A stretch of 38,207 nucleotides of DNA from Sphingomonadaceae bacterium (lineage in GTDB: Bacteria > Pseudomonadota > Alphaproteobacteria > Sphingomonadales > Sphingomonadaceae), in contig JACVCM010000021.1 of assembly GCA_016742125.1 (NCBI GenBank), forward strand, positions 1 to 38,207, in the 5' to 3' direction. Positions 25,743-33,713 of this stretch are shown here, in pieces (positions within the stretch are counted from its first letter, which is position 1; each line of letters opens with the position of its first letter). The notes under the pieces are model-generated. The model made no database searches. It saw only the letters and a program-made list of their open reading frames with translations, and was not told the origin of the DNA. The position numbers and the translations under genes are program-made.

Positions 25743-26260
25743 TCGAAAAAACACCTGCCGCGCCGGATGCCGATTTCTTCAAGGACATCGACAGCGAGGT
25801 CAGCGACAAGGGTTTTGTCGTAACCTCGACCGAAGACCTGTTCAACTGGGCGCGCACCGGGTCGCTCTGGCCGATGACATTCGGGCTGGCCTGCTGCGCG
25901 GTGGAGATGATCCACGGCTATATGCCGCGCTATGATTTCGAACGCTTCGGCATCGCCCCGCGCGCGTCGCCGCGTCAGTCGGACGTTATGATCGTGGCAG
26001 GGACGCTTTGCAACAAGATGGCTCCAGCTCTGCGCAAGGTGTATGACCAGATGTCCGAGCCGAAATATGTGATCTCGATGGGCAGCTGCGCCAATGGCGG
26101 TGGCTATTATCATTATAGCTATAGCGTCGTACGCGGTTGCGACCGCATTGTTCCAGTGGATATCTATGTCCCGGGTTGCCCGCCAACCGCGGAGGCTCTG
26201 CTTTACGGAATCATGCAGCTGCAGCGTAAAATCCGCCGGACGGGGACCATCGAACGGTGA
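25733..26260 (+). CDS. nuoB: NADH-quinone oxidoreductase subunit B
   Basis: 175 residues. Carries the terminal 4Fe-4S cluster N2 that reduces quinone. The four ligands are visible: C54 and C55 (GLACCAVEM), C119 (GSCANGG) and C149 (VPGCPPTAEAL). The ATG at 25733 lies within the end of nuoA, with GGGAG at 25721-25725. The stop overlaps nuoC (GTGA). Confidence 0.97.
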   Translation: MGVIEKTPAAPDADFFKDIDSEVSDKGFVVTSTEDLFNWARTGSLWPMTFGLACCAVEMIHGYMPRYDFERFGIAPRASPRQSDVMIVAGTLCNKMAPALRKVYDQMSEPKYVISMGSCANGGGYYHYSYSVVRGCDRIVPVDIYVPGCPPTAEALLYGIMQLQRKIRRTGTIER

Positions 26261-27015
26261 GCCATCCCGCACCACATATCGAAAAGCCCAAGGGCATTAT
26301 TGCCGCCGTCAAAAAAGCAATCGGCAAGAACTTGCTGTCGGTCGAAGAAGAGTTTGGCGAGGTCGCCCTTTATGTGCGGCTCGACGCATTAGTCAGCGTT
26401 ATGACTGCCTTGCGCGATGAGTGCGAATATCAGCAATTGGTCGAGATTGCAGGCGTCGACTGGCCGGATCGGGACCCGCGCTTCGAAGTCGTTTACTGCC
26501 TTTTGAGCCTGACCAAAAACCATCGCATCCGCGTCCATGTCGCAACCGGTGAGGATGTGCCGGTACCCTCGGTTACCGGGATATGGCCGGTGGCCGGATG
26601 GCTCGAGCGCGAGGTGTTCGACATGTATGGCGTTCTGTTTTCGGGCAATGAAGATTTGCGGCGGATCCTGACCGATTATGGCTTCACCGGACATCCGCAG
26701 CGCAAGGATTTTCCGCTGACCGGCTATGTCGAACTGCGTTATTCGGAAGAGGAAAAGCGCGTGAAATATGAGCCGGTGCAACTGGCCCAGGATTTCCGCA
26801 ACTTTGATTTTCTGTCTCCCTGGGAAGGCGCGGACTATGTGCTCCCGGGTGACGAGAAAGTCATCAAGTCCGGTGAACCTCCGCGCGGCACTTCTCCGCA
26901 GGTGAACGAGCCGAAGACTACGGAAAAGCCTTCGCAGACGGGGGCAGGTGCTGCTGCCAACGAAGAGGCGAAAAAGCGCAGCGTGCGCAAGCCGAAAGCG
27001 GAGAAACCGCAATGA
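26257..27015 (+). CDS. nuoC: NADH-quinone oxidoreductase subunit C
   Basis: 252 residues; hydrophilic subunit of the connecting module. The signature EREVFDMYGVLFSGNEDLRRILTDYGF (about 127-153) and GHPQRKDFPLTGYVE are clear. Start is GTG at 26257, overlapping the nuoB stop. After SPWEGADYVLPGDEK the chain continues as a ~45-residue Lys/Pro/Glu-rich tail (208-252) that looks disordered and is longer than the minimal family. Stop overlaps nuoD (ATGA). Confidence 0.96.
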   Translation: MSHPAPHIEKPKGIIAAVKKAIGKNLLSVEEEFGEVALYVRLDALVSVMTALRDECEYQQLVEIAGVDWPDRDPRFEVVYCLLSLTKNHRIRVHVATGEDVPVPSVTGIWPVAGWLEREVFDMYGVLFSGNEDLRRILTDYGFTGHPQRKDFPLTGYVELRYSEEEKRVKYEPVQLAQDFRNFDFLSPWEGADYVLPGDEKVIKSGEPPRGTSPQVNEPKTTEKPSQTGAGAAANEEAKKRSVRKPKAEKPQ

Positions 27016-28223
27016 GCCTTAGCCAGGATCTCGCGCCGACCACGGGTGACGAAGTCATCCAGAATTACACGATCAATTTCGGTCCGCAGCATCCGGCGGC
27101 CCATGGCGTCTTGCGGCTTGTCATGGAACTTGACGGTGAGATCGTCGAGCGGCTCGACCCCCATATAGGTCTGCTCCACCGCGGCACCGAGAAGCTGATC
27201 GAGCATAAAACCTATTTGCAGGCGCTGCCTTATTTCGACAGGCTCGATTATGCGTCTCCGCTATGCATGGAGCACAGTTACGTGCTTGCTATCGAGAAGA
27301 TGTTGAACCTCGAAGTGCCGCTGCGCGCCCAATATCTGCGTGTGCTGTTCGCCGAGATGACCCGGATTTCCAACCACACGCTCAACATCGCCCACCATAT
27401 TCTCGACGTCGGCGCGATGACACCGGGGCTTTGGCTCTATGAAGCGCGTGAAGATTGCATGGGCTTTTTTGAGCGGGCTTCGGGCGCGCGAATGCACACC
27501 GCTTGGTTCCGTCCCGGCGGCGTGCATCAGGATGTGCCGCTGAAGCTGCTTACCGATATCGGCGAATGGCTCGACGACCGGCTGCCGCGCCTGTTCGAAG
27601 ACGCGATGGCGCTTGTGGTCGACAACCGCATCTTCAAACAGCGCAATGTCGACATCGCGATCGTTTCGCGCGAAGATTCGATCAAATGGGGCTTTTCCGG
27701 CCCCATGATTCGTGCGGCGGGCATTCCGTGGGACATCCGCAAGTCGCAGCCTTACGATGTCTATGCGAAAATGGATTTCGACATCCCTGTCGGCACGCGC
27801 GGCGATTGTTATGACCGCTTCATGGTCCGCGTCGAGGAAGTGCGGCAGTCGATCCGCATCATGAAGCAGTGTCTGCAGCAGATGCCCGAAGGCCCGGTGT
27901 GCAGCGACGATCGCAAGATCGTGCCGCCCAAGCGCGCCGAAATGAAGCAGTCGATGGAAGCGCTGATTCATCATTTCAAGCTCTACACCGAAGGTTTCAA
28001 GGTTCCTGCGGGCAGCGTCTATGTCGCGACCGAAAGCCCCAAGGGCGAATTCGGCGTCTATCTGGTGTCGGACGGTACCAACAAACCCTATCGCTGCAAG
28101 ATCCGCCCGACCGCTTTTTCGCATTTGCAGGCGATGGATTTCATGTCGCGCGGGCATATGCTGGCGGACACGACCGCGATACTGGGCGCGCTCGATATCG
28201 TGTTCGGGGAGTGCGACCGGTGA
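27012..28223 (+). CDS. nuoD: NADH-quinone oxidoreductase subunit D
   Basis: 403 residues; the 49-kDa-type subunit that forms the quinone pocket with NuoB. Seen: NFGPQHPAAHGVLRL, LDPHIGLLHRGTEKL, the conserved Tyr/His environment, WDIRKSQPYDVY, and the C-terminal DFMSRGHMLADTTAILGALDIVFGECDR region. It is a separate gene, not fused to nuoC. Stop overlaps the start of a tiny membrane gene (GTGA). Confidence 0.97.
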   Translation: MSLSQDLAPTTGDEVIQNYTINFGPQHPAAHGVLRLVMELDGEIVERLDPHIGLLHRGTEKLIEHKTYLQALPYFDRLDYASPLCMEHSYVLAIEKMLNLEVPLRAQYLRVLFAEMTRISNHTLNIAHHILDVGAMTPGLWLYEAREDCMGFFERASGARMHTAWFRPGGVHQDVPLKLLTDIGEWLDDRLPRLFEDAMALVVDNRIFKQRNVDIAIVSREDSIKWGFSGPMIRAAGIPWDIRKSQPYDVYAKMDFDIPVGTRGDCYDRFMVRVEEVRQSIRIMKQCLQQMPEGPVCSDDRKIVPPKRAEMKQSMEALIHHFKLYTEGFKVPAGSVYVATESPKGEFGVYLVSDGTNKPYRCKIRPTAFSHLQAMDFMSRGHMLADTTAILGALDIVFGECDR

Positions 28224-28402
28224 TCATCCGAGAAATTTTTATCTTTGTTCTTGCCATCGCAGGCTTTGCATCGGGCGTTGCGGCCTATCTGGTAGTTTTT
28301 CACGGTGCCGCGACGGTGAAAGACGTTTTGTCCATAGCTGCCGCCGCTACTATTGGTCTTTACGTAGGGCGCTATGTCGAAAGGGGATTGGCCCGTGGCT
28401 GA
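28220..28402 (+). CDS. Tiny two-helix membrane protein between nuoD and nuoE
   Basis: 60 residues starting at GTG 28220, which overlaps the nuoD stop. Two hydrophobic segments (about 5-26 and 36-53) and a positively charged end (RYVERGLARG). I do not recognise a family. The stop/start overlap and the overlap of its end with nuoE suggest it is really translated. It could be an accessory membrane subunit or unrelated cargo. Confidence 0.6.
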   Translation: MIIREIFIFVLAIAGFASGVAAYLVVFHGAATVKDVLSIAAAATIGLYVGRYVERGLARG

Positions 28403-29063
28403 AACCGCTCACATCCCCGATGAAGCCGAAGTCCGCGCAAAATGGGGCGCGTTCGCTTTCACGCCGGCGACAAAGGCAAAGGCCGACATCTATATCGGCC
28501 GCTACCCCGCCGGGCGGCAGCAGTCCGCCGTGATGGCGCTGCTCGATCTTGCGCAGCGGCAGGTGGGCGAGGAAACGCATACGCAGGGCTGGTTGCCGGT
28601 CCCTGTCATCGAATATGTCGCGCAATATCTCGGCATGCCCTATATGCGCGCCTACGAGGTTGCGACCTTCTACACCATGTACAATCTCGCGCCCGTCGGC
28701 CGTTTCCATGTGCAGGTGTGCGGCACGACGCCGTGCATGTTGCGGGGCTCGGACGACATCATCGCGGCGTGCAAGAACCGCGGGCTTGTGAAGGGCGCGA
28801 CCACGCCCGATGGCCTGTTCACGCTGACCGAGGTCGAGTGCATGGGCAATTGTTCCTCCGCGCCGATGGTGCAGATCAACGACGATAATTACGAAGACCT
28901 CGATTACGACAGCATGACCGCGATCCTGAATGACCTGTCCGAAGGCAAACAGCCCAAGATCGGCACGCAGCTGCCCGGGCGGCATACGGTCGAACCCTAT
29001 GGCGGGGCGACGACGTTGCACGCGATGGTCGACAAGAACCATGACTATCGGGGGGAATGGTGA
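28395..29063 (+). CDS. nuoE: NADH-quinone oxidoreductase subunit E
   Basis: 222 residues; binds the 2Fe-2S cluster N1a of the NADH module. Ligands C109, C114 (CGTTPC) and C149, C153 (CMGNC) are in place. I choose GTG at 28395: AAGGGG at 28381-28386 lies eight bases before it, and the protein then begins MAETAHIPDEAE as in relatives I remember. An ATG at 28374 in the same frame is the alternative. Stop overlaps the next small gene (TGATG). Confidence 0.95.
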   Translation: MAETAHIPDEAEVRAKWGAFAFTPATKAKADIYIGRYPAGRQQSAVMALLDLAQRQVGEETHTQGWLPVPVIEYVAQYLGMPYMRAYEVATFYTMYNLAPVGRFHVQVCGTTPCMLRGSDDIIAACKNRGLVKGATTPDGLFTLTEVECMGNCSSAPMVQINDDNYEDLDYDSMTAILNDLSEGKQPKIGTQLPGRHTVEPYGGATTLHAMVDKNHDYRGEW

Positions 29064-29278
29064 TGGGTTCGAAATTTAGCGACGGCATGGTTCGCCAAAT
29101 TGGTGTTGCTGGGCTGTTTTTGTCCGGCGTTGCTCTTCTCATCATTGGATTTGCTTTGGTCACCGGCAATTTTGACAAAAATGTTGTAAGCCTGTTGCCT
29201 ACCACAATTTTGGGAGTTGCGATTTACCTTGGGACTCAGACGGTCTTGAAGCAGAGGGCGGGTAACGATGCTGGCTGA
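29063..29278 (+). CDS. Small membrane protein after nuoE
   Basis: 71 residues from ATG 29063 (shares one base with the nuoE stop; GGGGGA six bases upstream). Two hydrophobic segments (about 14-35 and 44-60), charged ends. No family recognised. Its end overlaps the next 47-residue gene by 11 bases. Confidence 0.6.
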   Translation: MGSKFSDGMVRQIGVAGLFLSGVALLIIGFALVTGNFDKNVVSLLPTTILGVAIYLGTQTVLKQRAGNDAG

Positions 29279-29411
29279 TTGGCTCCCCATTATAGGCGTT
29301 GTCGTCGCCGCATTCATCGCGTGGAAACTCCTGACCGGCATCATCAAGCTCGCCGTCATCGGTCTGCTCATCGTCGGCGGCGCTTGGTTCCTTCTCGGAG
29401 GATTGGGCTGA
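29268..29411 (+). CDS. 47-residue membrane protein before nuoF
   Basis: Starts MLADWLPIIGVVV; two hydrophobic segments around a WKLLTGIIKLA linker, ending WFLLGGLG. Similar very small proteins before nuoF are what I remember from sphingomonad nuo operons, but I cannot verify this here. It overlaps the preceding gene and its stop overlaps the ATG of the bridging frame at 29411. Confidence 0.6.
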   Translation: MLADWLPIIGVVVAAFIAWKLLTGIIKLAVIGLLIVGGAWFLLGGLG

Positions 29412-29620
29412 TGCGGGTTGCGCCTTTATTTTTTTGTTCACGCGGAGACGCGGAGGCGCGGAGGAGGTTTTCTCAGCGAACTCTGCGCACTCTGTGTGAA
29501 CCCAAAAATATTTCACGCAGAGGTCGCAGAGTCCGCAGAGTTTCTTGCTTTACCATTCTCCGCGTCTCCGCGTCTCCGCGTGAACAATTCATTGCCCTGC
29601 GGGCGGGAGCGAACGCATGA
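29411..29620 (+). other. Bridging open frame across repeat copy 1 (69 codons)
   Basis: The ATG at 29411 shares a base with the preceding TGA, and the frame's TGA (29618-29620) overlaps the nuoF ATG (ATGA). The peptide is Arg-rich (CSRGDAEARRR... SASPRE) and matches the peptide of the second repeat copy at 35685-35897. Probably not a folded protein; it may keep ribosomes moving across the repeat. Confidence 0.4.
29436..29585. repeat. 150-bp palindromic repeat, copy 1
   Basis: Outer arms of 28 bp (29436-29463 and 29558-29585) begin and end GTTCACGCGGAGACGCGGAG, with one mismatch. Inner arms of 20 bp (29481-29500 and 29512-29531) flank an A-rich centre. Inside the outer arm the 8-bp unit CGCGGAGA is repeated. 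Copy 2 at 35716-35865 has exactly the same length and layout. Confidence 0.9.
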
Positions 29621-30915
29621 GCTTGCTCGACAAAGACCGCATCTTCACCAACCTCTACGGCTATCAGGATTTCGGCCTGAAAGCCGCCCAAGCCCGTGGC
29701 GATTGGGACAAGACAGCAGACCTGATGAAAGTCGGGCAGGACGCGATTATCGAGGAGGTCAAGGCCTCGGGCTTGCGCGGACGCGGCGGGGCGGGTTTTC
29801 CGACAGGGATGAAATGGAGCTTCATGCCCAAGGCACCGACGCCCGAGCGGCCCAATTTCCTCGTCATCAATGCCGATGAGTCCGAACCCGGAAGCTGCAA
29901 GGACCGCGAGATCATCCGTCATGACCCGCACAAGCTGATCGAGGGCGCGCTCGTTTCCGGGTTTGCGATGCGCGCACGCGCGGCCTATATCTACATTCGC
30001 GGCGAGTATATTTTCGAGGCCAAGGTTCTCGAAAAGGCCGTGGCCGAGGCCTATTCGGCCGGACTTCTCGGCAAGAATGCGGCAAAGTCGGGCTATGATT
30101 TCGACGTCTTCGTGCATCGCGGCGCGGGCGCCTATATCTGCGGCGAAGAAACCGCGATGATCGAAAGCCTTGAAGGCAAGAAGGGCCAGCCACGCCTGAA
30201 GCCGCCATTCCCGGCGGGTGCTGGCCTCTACGGCTGCCCGACCACGGTCAACAATGTCGAGAGCATCGCGGTCGTGCCGACGATCCTGCGGCGCGGCGCG
30301 GCGTGGTTCAAAAGCTTCGGGCGCGAGAATAACGCGGGCACCAAGCTGTTCCAGATTTCGGGTCATGTCGAAAAACCCTGCGTGGTCGAGGAAGCGATGA
30401 GCATCCCGTTCCGCGAACTGATCGAGAAGCATTGCGGCGGCATAAGGGGCGGATGGGACAATCTGCTCGCGGTGATCCCCGGCGGATCGTCGGTGCCGTT
30501 GGTGCCGGGACCGATGATGATGGACGTGCCGATGGATTTTGACGGCTGCAAGGAAGTCGGCTCTGGCCTTGGCACGGCGGCGGTCATCGTGATGGACAAG
30601 AGCACCGACATCGTCCGCGCGATTTCGCGGCTGTCCTATTTCTACAAGCACGAAAGCTGCGGCCAATGCACGCCCTGCCGCGAAGGCACAGGCTGGATGT
30701 GGCGCGTGATGGAACGGCTGCGCGAAGGCAATGCCGATGTGTCGGAAATCGACACCTTGTTTGAGGTGACCAAGCAGGTCGAAGGCCACACCATCTGCGC
30801 GCTTGGCGACGCGGCGGCATGGCCGATCCAGGGACTGATCCGGCATTTCCGGCCAGAGCTGGAGCGGCGGATTGTTGAAGCCAAGGGCGGCGAGATGCTG
30901 GAGGCGGCGGAATGA
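29617..30915 (+). CDS. nuoF: NADH-quinone oxidoreductase subunit F
   Basis: 432 residues; the NADH- and FMN-binding subunit. The Gly-rich GRGGAGFPTGMKW and the AYICGEETAMIESLEG segment form the nucleotide/FMN site. Cluster N3 ligands are C348, C351, C354 (CGQCTPC) and C394 (HTICALGD). GGGAG at 29605-29609 lies seven bases before the ATG. Stop overlaps the next gene (ATGA). Confidence 0.97.
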   Translation: MSLLDKDRIFTNLYGYQDFGLKAAQARGDWDKTADLMKVGQDAIIEEVKASGLRGRGGAGFPTGMKWSFMPKAPTPERPNFLVINADESEPGSCKDREIIRHDPHKLIEGALVSGFAMRARAAYIYIRGEYIFEAKVLEKAVAEAYSAGLLGKNAAKSGYDFDVFVHRGAGAYICGEETAMIESLEGKKGQPRLKPPFPAGAGLYGCPTTVNNVESIAVVPTILRRGAAWFKSFGRENNAGTKLFQISGHVEKPCVVEEAMSIPFRELIEKHCGGIRGGWDNLLAVIPGGSSVPLVPGPMMMDVPMDFDGCKEVGSGLGTAAVIVMDKSTDIVRAISRLSYFYKHESCGQCTPCREGTGWMWRVMERLREGNADVSEIDTLFEVTKQVEGHTICALGDAAAWPIQGLIRHFRPELERRIVEAKGGEMLEAAE

Positions 30916-31577
30916 GCATTTTTGCTTTTCGCTCGTTGTTTGTTTTCGCGATTTCAGCGAGTTCTCCAGTGGTAGCTAAATCGCAGGAGAATGAGAGTTA
31001 TTCAAACAGCGTCGAGCAGGAATTTTCGCAGACAGCGAACTGTATTGTTCAATCTAATCAAATCCGTCCAAGAGCTTTTGCAGTTGCGAGAATGACCGGA
31101 ACCACCAGCAAGGACGACAAATCCGTGGTCGATCATTTCATTAAACAGATAAAAAATGTCGGCTGTTTTCGCTTTTCGTCTAAAGCCGTAATCTTCGACC
31201 TTTCCAATTATCGCAGCGCCCTTTTTAGCGCCCTTTACAGGACTGATTTTGGTGCGATTCCGCCTCCAAAATTTGAAGGAGTGCCGGAGCTTAATTTTCA
31301 TACGGAATATGACCAAAATTTCTTGTGGTCGTACGAAAAACAGATTGCCTTGCGAAAGGTTGGTGATTGCATCGCTCGTGCCAATCCGACCGCAGCGCAT
31401 TTATTTGCGATATCATTGCACCCAGACGAAGAGCAAATTGACCCGTCTTTTCGCCCTTGTCTCGGAATGAGATTGCCGCCTTCCATGACGCCTTGGAGAA
31501 TGCGCGGAGTAGTTGCAGAAGCGATGTACAAGTTGAGGATCGCTCAAACGGGGAAGTTTGGAGGCGCTGATGCCTAA
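30912..31577 (+). CDS. Predicted secreted protein between nuoF and nuoG
   Basis: 221 residues with a signal peptide (about 1-22, ending PVVAKS). The mature part contains two related halves: one from NCIVQSNQIRPRAFA to RSALFSALYR, the other from GDCIARANPTAAHLFA to MRGVVAEAMYKL, each with a paired Cys. This plan recalls a sphingomonad family of exported proteins of unknown role. The DNA is richer in A and T than the flanking nuo genes, suggesting separate origin. Start overlaps the nuoF stop and its end overlaps nuoG by eight bases. Confidence 0.75.
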   Translation: MSIFAFRSLFVFAISASSPVVAKSQENESYSNSVEQEFSQTANCIVQSNQIRPRAFAVARMTGTTSKDDKSVVDHFIKQIKNVGCFRFSSKAVIFDLSNYRSALFSALYRTDFGAIPPPKFEGVPELNFHTEYDQNFLWSYEKQIALRKVGDCIARANPTAAHLFAISLHPDEEQIDPSFRPCLGMRLPPSMTPWRMRGVVAEAMYKLRIAQTGKFGGADA

Positions 31578-33585
31578 AGTCACTGTAGACGGCCTCGAAC
31601 TCGAAGTTCCGGCAGGCGCTACCGTCTTGCAGGCCTGCGAGATGGCGGGGAAGGAAATTCCGCGTTTTTGCTATCATGAGCGGCTGTCTATCGCGGGCAA
31701 CTGCCGCATGTGTCTGGTCGAGGTCGCGCCGGGGCCGCCCAAGCCGCAGGCAAGTTGCGCGCTGCCCGCCACTGAAGGCCAGATCATCCGCACCGACAGC
31801 GCGATGGTCAAAAAGGCGCGCGAAGGCGTGATGGAATTCCTGCTCATCAACCACCCGCTCGATTGCCCGATTTGCGATCAGGGCGGCGAGTGCGACCTGC
31901 AGGACCAGAGCATTGCCTATGGTCGCGGCGCTAGCCGCTATGACGAGAACAAGCGCGCGGTGACCGAGAAATATATGGGCCCCATCGTCAAGACGGTGAT
32001 GACTCGCTGCATCCAGTGCACGCGCTGCATCCGCTTTGCCGAAGAGGTGGCGGGCATCGAGGAAATCGGCGCAATCGGGCGCGGCGAGAATATGCAGATC
32101 ACCAGCTATCTCGAACGCGCGGTGACAAGCGAGCTTTCGGGCAATGTCGTCGACCTGTGCCCGGTCGGCGCGCTGACGTCGAAGCCATACGCCTTCGAAG
32201 CACGGCCGTGGGAGCTCAAGAAAACGCCGAGCATCGACGTAATGGATGCGGTCGGCACCAACATTCGCCTCGATAGCCGGGGGAGGGCCGTGCTGCGCGC
32301 GCTGCCGCGCATCAATGACGATGTGAACGAGGAATGGGCGTCGGACAAGACGCGGCATGCGGTTGATGGCCTGACGCACCGGCGGTTGGACAAGCCCTAT
32401 GTGCGCAAGGGCGGCAAGCTGGTCGCGGTGAGCTGGGCTGAAGCGTTCGAGGCAGTTCGCGCGAACTGGAGCGGCGAGGCGGCGGTGATTGCGGGCGATC
32501 AGGTCGATTGCGAAACGATGTTTGCCGCGCGCGAACTGGCGGGGACAGCGATGCTCGAAGGGCGACAGACGGGGCTGGCCTATGACACGTCGAGCCTGAG
32601 TGCCGTCAATTTCAACACGACTATAGCAGGCATCGAAAATGCCGATGTAATTTTACTGGTCGGAAGCGACACGAGGCGCGAAGCACCGCTCGTCAATACA
32701 CGCATCCAGAAAGCTGTCCGCAAACGCGGCGCGAGAGTGTTTGCCATCGGGCCGGTGACCGACTTGACCTACAAGGTCGAATGGTTGGGTGACGATCTCG
32801 GCGCGCTGACGAAGGCACCCAAGGCATTGGCCGACGCGCTGAAGATTGCGGAACGTCCTGCGATTATCGTCGGCGGTGGCGCACTTCGTTACGAAGGTGT
32901 GCACGGCGCAGCACTGGCATTCACCAAGAAATACAAGCTGGTCCGTCCTTCGACAGGCTCACGAGTCTGGAACGGCTTCAACGTCCTGCATTTCGCGGCA
33001 GCGCGGATGGGTGGGCTCATGCTCGGTTTTGCGCATGATGGCGGCATAAAGGCCCTTGCGGCGAAGAGGCCCAAACTGGCCTTCTTCCTCGGCGCGGACG
33101 AAGTCGACTATTCTCTTTTTGCCGATAGCTTCAAGGTCTATGTCGGCCACCATGGCGACAATGGTGCGCATCATGCCGATGTCATCCTGCCGGGTGCGGC
33201 TTATAGCGAAAAGTCGGGCACCTACGTAAATCTCGAAGGTCGCGTCCAGCGCGGCGAGCGGGCGGTCTTCCCGCCGGGAGATGCACGCGAGGATTGGGCG
33301 ATTTTCCGGGCGCTTTCGGACGTGCTCGGCAAGCGGTTGCCCTTTGACAGCCTCGACCAACTGCGAGCCGAAATGGCGAAGGCGGTTCCCGCGTTGGGTG
33401 TAGAAGGCCTCGCCGACTATGGATGGAGCGAACCTAAATTGCCGTCCACTGTCAGCAGCAAGGTCGCCGATTATCCGATCAAGGATTTTTACCTCACCAA
33501 CGCGATCTGCCGCGCCTCCCCGACGATGCAGCGCTGTTCGGCCGAGCTGGTGCATGGCGAAGAATTTCTGGAGGCGGCGGAATGA
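31570..33585 (+). CDS. nuoG: NADH-quinone oxidoreductase subunit G
   Basis: 671 residues; carries clusters N1b, N4 and N5 of the peripheral arm. N1b ligands are C34, C45, C48 and C63; the DCPICDQGGECDLQ segment and RCIQCTRCIRF segment follow; then a molybdopterin-oxidoreductase-like domain without cofactor motifs. GGAGG at 31560-31564 sets the ATG at 31570; an earlier in-frame ATG at 31558 is unlikely. Residues 459-465 (RPSTGSR) look like a translated repeat fragment. Stop overlaps the bridging frame at 33582. Confidence 0.97.
   Translation: MPKVTVDGLELEVPAGATVLQACEMAGKEIPRFCYHERLSIAGNCRMCLVEVAPGPPKPQASCALPATEGQIIRTDSAMVKKAREGVMEFLLINHPLDCPICDQGGECDLQDQSIAYGRGASRYDENKRAVTEKYMGPIVKTVMTRCIQCTRCIRFAEEVAGIEEIGAIGRGENMQITSYLERAVTSELSGNVVDLCPVGALTSKPYAFEARPWELKKTPSIDVMDAVGTNIRLDSRGRAVLRALPRINDDVNEEWASDKTRHAVDGLTHRRLDKPYVRKGGKLVAVSWAEAFEAVRANWSGEAAVIAGDQVDCETMFAARELAGTAMLEGRQTGLAYDTSSLSAVNFNTTIAGIENADVILLVGSDTRREAPLVNTRIQKAVRKRGARVFAIGPVTDLTYKVEWLGDDLGALTKAPKALADALKIAERPAIIVGGGALRYEGVHGAALAFTKKYKLVRPSTGSRVWNGFNVLHFAAARMGGLMLGFAHDGGIKALAAKRPKLAFFLGADEVDYSLFADSFKVYVGHHGDNGAHHADVILPGAAYSEKSGTYVNLEGRVQRGERAVFPPGDAREDWAIFRALSDVLGKRLPFDSLDQLRAEMAKAVPALGVEGLADYGWSEPKLPSTVSSKVADYPIKDFYLTNAICRASPTMQRCSAELVHGEEFLEAAE
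32945..32961. repeat. Repeat-like fragment inside nuoG
   Basis: GTCCTTCGACAGGCTCA matches the core of a repeat I know from intergenic regions of sphingomonads. Here it is in frame and encodes part of VRPSTGSR (458-465), immediately before the conserved WNGFNVLH. Confidence 0.4.
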
Positions 33586-33713
33586 TTGCCTCGCCCAGCT
33601 GTCAAAACAACGTCGGCCCAGCGCAGGCAGAGGTTCATTGCATCTATCCGACTAAACCGACAGGCGAGATAGGCACCAGCCTTCGCTGGTGCGACGGGAG
33701 AATTGTGAAGTGA
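33582..33713 (+). other. Bridging open frame across the nuoG-nuoH gap (43 codons)
   Basis: ATG at 33582 overlaps the nuoG TGA; the frame's TGA (33711-33713) overlaps the nuoH GTG (GTGA). The peptide (MIASPSCQNNVGPAQ...) is derived from a repeat and has no recognisable fold. Confidence 0.4.
33612..33695. repeat. Inverted-repeat element between nuoG and nuoH
   Basis: 17-bp ends GTCGGCCCAGCGCAGGC (33612-33628) and GCCTTCGCTGGTGCGAC (33679-33695) are inverted copies with three mismatches. The right end contains a perfect hairpin CACCAGC-CTTC-GCTGGTG (33674-33691). Confidence 0.65.

Noticed and set aside
29436..29470. Short tandem CGCGGAGA units considered as CRISPR or satellite
   Set aside because: Units are 8 bp without spacers and form the arm of a palindrome.
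29473..30846. 457-codon open frame on the minus strand opposite nuoF
   Set aside because: Arg/His/Asp-rich translation typical of an antisense shadow in G+C-rich DNA; nuoF on the other strand has full family motifs.
31291..32379. 362-codon minus-strand open frame opposite nuoG
   Set aside because: Composition of an antisense shadow; spans the boundary of two real plus-strand genes.
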